From: Rahnella ecdela
Lineage (GTDB): Bacteria > Pseudomonadota > Gammaproteobacteria > Enterobacterales > Enterobacteriaceae
Direction of reading: 5' to 3'
Assembly (NCBI RefSeq): GCF_019049625.1
Contig: NZ_JAFMOY010000104.1
Span: 1 to 45,337, forward strand
DNA: 45,337 nt
Part shown: positions 44,569-45,337 of the stretch, in pieces
Layout of the letters: each line of letters opens with the position of its first letter
How positions within the stretch are numbered: position 1 is the first letter of the stretch
Program-made: the position numbers and the translations under genes
Notes under the pieces: generated by a model
Database searches by the model: none
What the model saw: the letters and a program-made list of their open reading frames with translations, nothing else
What the model was told of the DNA's origin: nothing

Positions 44569-45337
44569 ATGAATGCACAGGTCGAACATCGCAACATTAA
44601 TGACATCACGGTTAGCAAACCAGAGATGAATATCACACCGGAAACGATGGGTTATCTCCAAACACAGAGAATTAACGTTCGCCGTGTCTGGCTGGGTGTT
44701 GTGATTGCGTTAAGCGCGGTTTCACCTGTTCAAGCCCAGCTTTCCGGAACTGATCTGGAAGCTGCGCGAGCCTATTTTGCAAACTACTCCTGGGTTCCTG
44801 TAGATAAGCAGAATGAGATACTGAGAAAAGATAATCTGCAGCAAGTCACTGACTATCTGAAAACAAATACTTATTGGGACGGTTCGAAAAATGTTCTGAT
44901 GCCAGCTTTTGATCCTACAGCAAGAATGCAGACTTCTTTCACCGGCCCCGCTGTTATGCCAATGCCTAATCTGATCCCTGCGGAGCCTATCCTGGTTAAA
45001 AATGACCCCGCAGGGATCCCAACGCATCAGATTGCCGAAGCCACCCACCTCGACGGTAATCACGACACCGCAGAATCCTTAGCGGCACAGCAGGCAGCCT
45101 TGCAGCAGCACGTAGCCGAGGTCGCGGCTTATCAACATAACGATCCGACCGGAGTTCCAACGCATCAGATTGCCGAAGCCACCCACCTCGACGGTAATCA
45201 CAACACCGCCGAATCCTTAGCGGCGCAGCAGGCAGCTTTGCAACAGCACGTTGCCGAAGTCGCGGCTTATCAACATAACGATCCTACCGGTATTCCGACG
45301 CATCAGAATGCCCAAGCCACCCATCTCGATGGCAACC
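44569..45337 (+). CDS. secreted tandem-repeat protein, 3' end outside the window
   Basis: Open from the ATG at 44569 to the window end (256 codons seen). Residues 40-56 (VWLGVVIALSAVSPVQA) are a signal-peptide core with probable cleavage after VQA, preceded by an unusually long 39-residue n-region. A second ATG at 44647 (Met27) would give a classical signal peptide, so the start is uncertain. Residues 57-144 are a unique domain (GTDLEAARAYFANYSWVPVD). From residue 145 a 46-residue unit repeats: NDPxGxPTHQIAEATHLDGN, then HxTAESLAAQQAALQQHVAE and VAAYQH. The Ala/Gln part is a likely short helix or coiled coil. I do not recognise the family; a surface adhesin is a guess from layout. Confidence 0.75.
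   Translation, partial: MNAQVEHRNINDITVSKPEMNITPETMGYLQTQRINVRRVWLGVVIALSAVSPVQAQLSGTDLEAARAYFANYSWVPVDKQNEILRKDNLQQVTDYLKTNTYWDGSKNVLMPAFDPTARMQTSFTGPAVMPMPNLIPAEPILVKNDPAGIPTHQIAEATHLDGNHDTAESLAAQQAALQQHVAEVAAYQHNDPTGVPTHQIAEATHLDGNHNTAESLAAQQAALQQHVAEVAAYQHNDPTGIPTHQNAQATHLDGN
45001..45337 (+). repeat. 138-bp in-frame tandem repeats
   Basis: Units start at 45001, 45139 and 45277 (third cut by the window). Period 138 bases (46 codons). Units are nearly identical at DNA level; changes are mostly synonymous or conservative (HDT to HNT, AGI to TGV, IAEA to NAQA), so the array is either recently expanded or kept uniform by recombination. Confidence 0.92.

Noticed and set aside
44722-45063. Minus-strand open frame of 113 codons over the repeat-protein start
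   Set aside because: It lies opposite a well-supported secreted protein, has no ribosome-binding site and is not family-like.
45001-45337. CRISPR array or non-coding satellite
   Set aside because: The 138-bp units follow directly on one another without spacers, keep the reading frame and vary mainly at third codon positions, so they are coding repeats.

Overview
The window reads as a chromosomal segment of an enterobacterium. Gene order (fadR-nhaB-dsbB, ycgN-ycgM-ycgL-minCDE-rnd-fadD-slp-tsaB-yoaA/yoaB, eda-zwf-hexR-pykA, lpxM-mepM-znuACB) is the Escherichia/Yersinia/Serratia backbone. ERIC repeats and Yersiniaceae-like details (no edd next to eda, a MltB-type transglycosylase beside ycgL) suggest a Rahnella/Serratia/Yersinia relative; the genus is an inference. 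No rRNA, tRNA, CRISPR array or insertion sequence was seen.

Bases 1-6250 hold a type VI secretion effector module: the 3' part of a vgrG, a full-length Rhs protein whose variable tip carries a phospholipase A2-like His-Asp motif and six cysteines, and a lipoprotein with ankyrin-like repeats that is the probable immunity protein. The Rhs tip and the immunity gene are clearly more AT-rich than the Rhs core, as expected for exchangeable cargo.

Bases 6370-24230 are mostly housekeeping: FadR and FadD (each with a FadR-operator-like site upstream), NhaB, DsbB, an AI-2E-family permease, an IraP-like anti-adaptor, the Min system, RNase D, an Slp-type lipoprotein, TsaB, the YoaA helicase and a RidA-family protein. 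Bases 24249-29650 hold the sugar-acid/glycolysis block eda, zwf, hexR and pykA, with HexR-like boxes around zwf/hexR and pykA. Three ERIC elements, one internally deleted, lie in gaps of this half.

Bases 29900-35626 carry a three-gene operon for a hydroxamate siderophore of the desferrioxamine type (dfoJ, dfoA, dfoC), inserted between pykA and lpxM, which are adjacent in E. coli. Its promoter overlaps Fur-like boxes and has a perfect CRP palindrome about 90 bp upstream. dfoC is a fused acyltransferase-synthetase that still holds a ribosome-binding site and ATG at the fusion joint. An MdfA-like efflux pump follows behind a terminator.

Bases 36870-41960 return to backbone: LpxM, MepM and the zinc importer ZnuA/ZnuCB with a Zur-like box in the divergent gap. 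The right end holds a CPA1-type Na+/H+ antiporter, an EthD-family small protein, an HTH regulator and, divergent from it, the beginning of an unrecognised secreted protein made of 46-residue tandem repeats that runs off the window.
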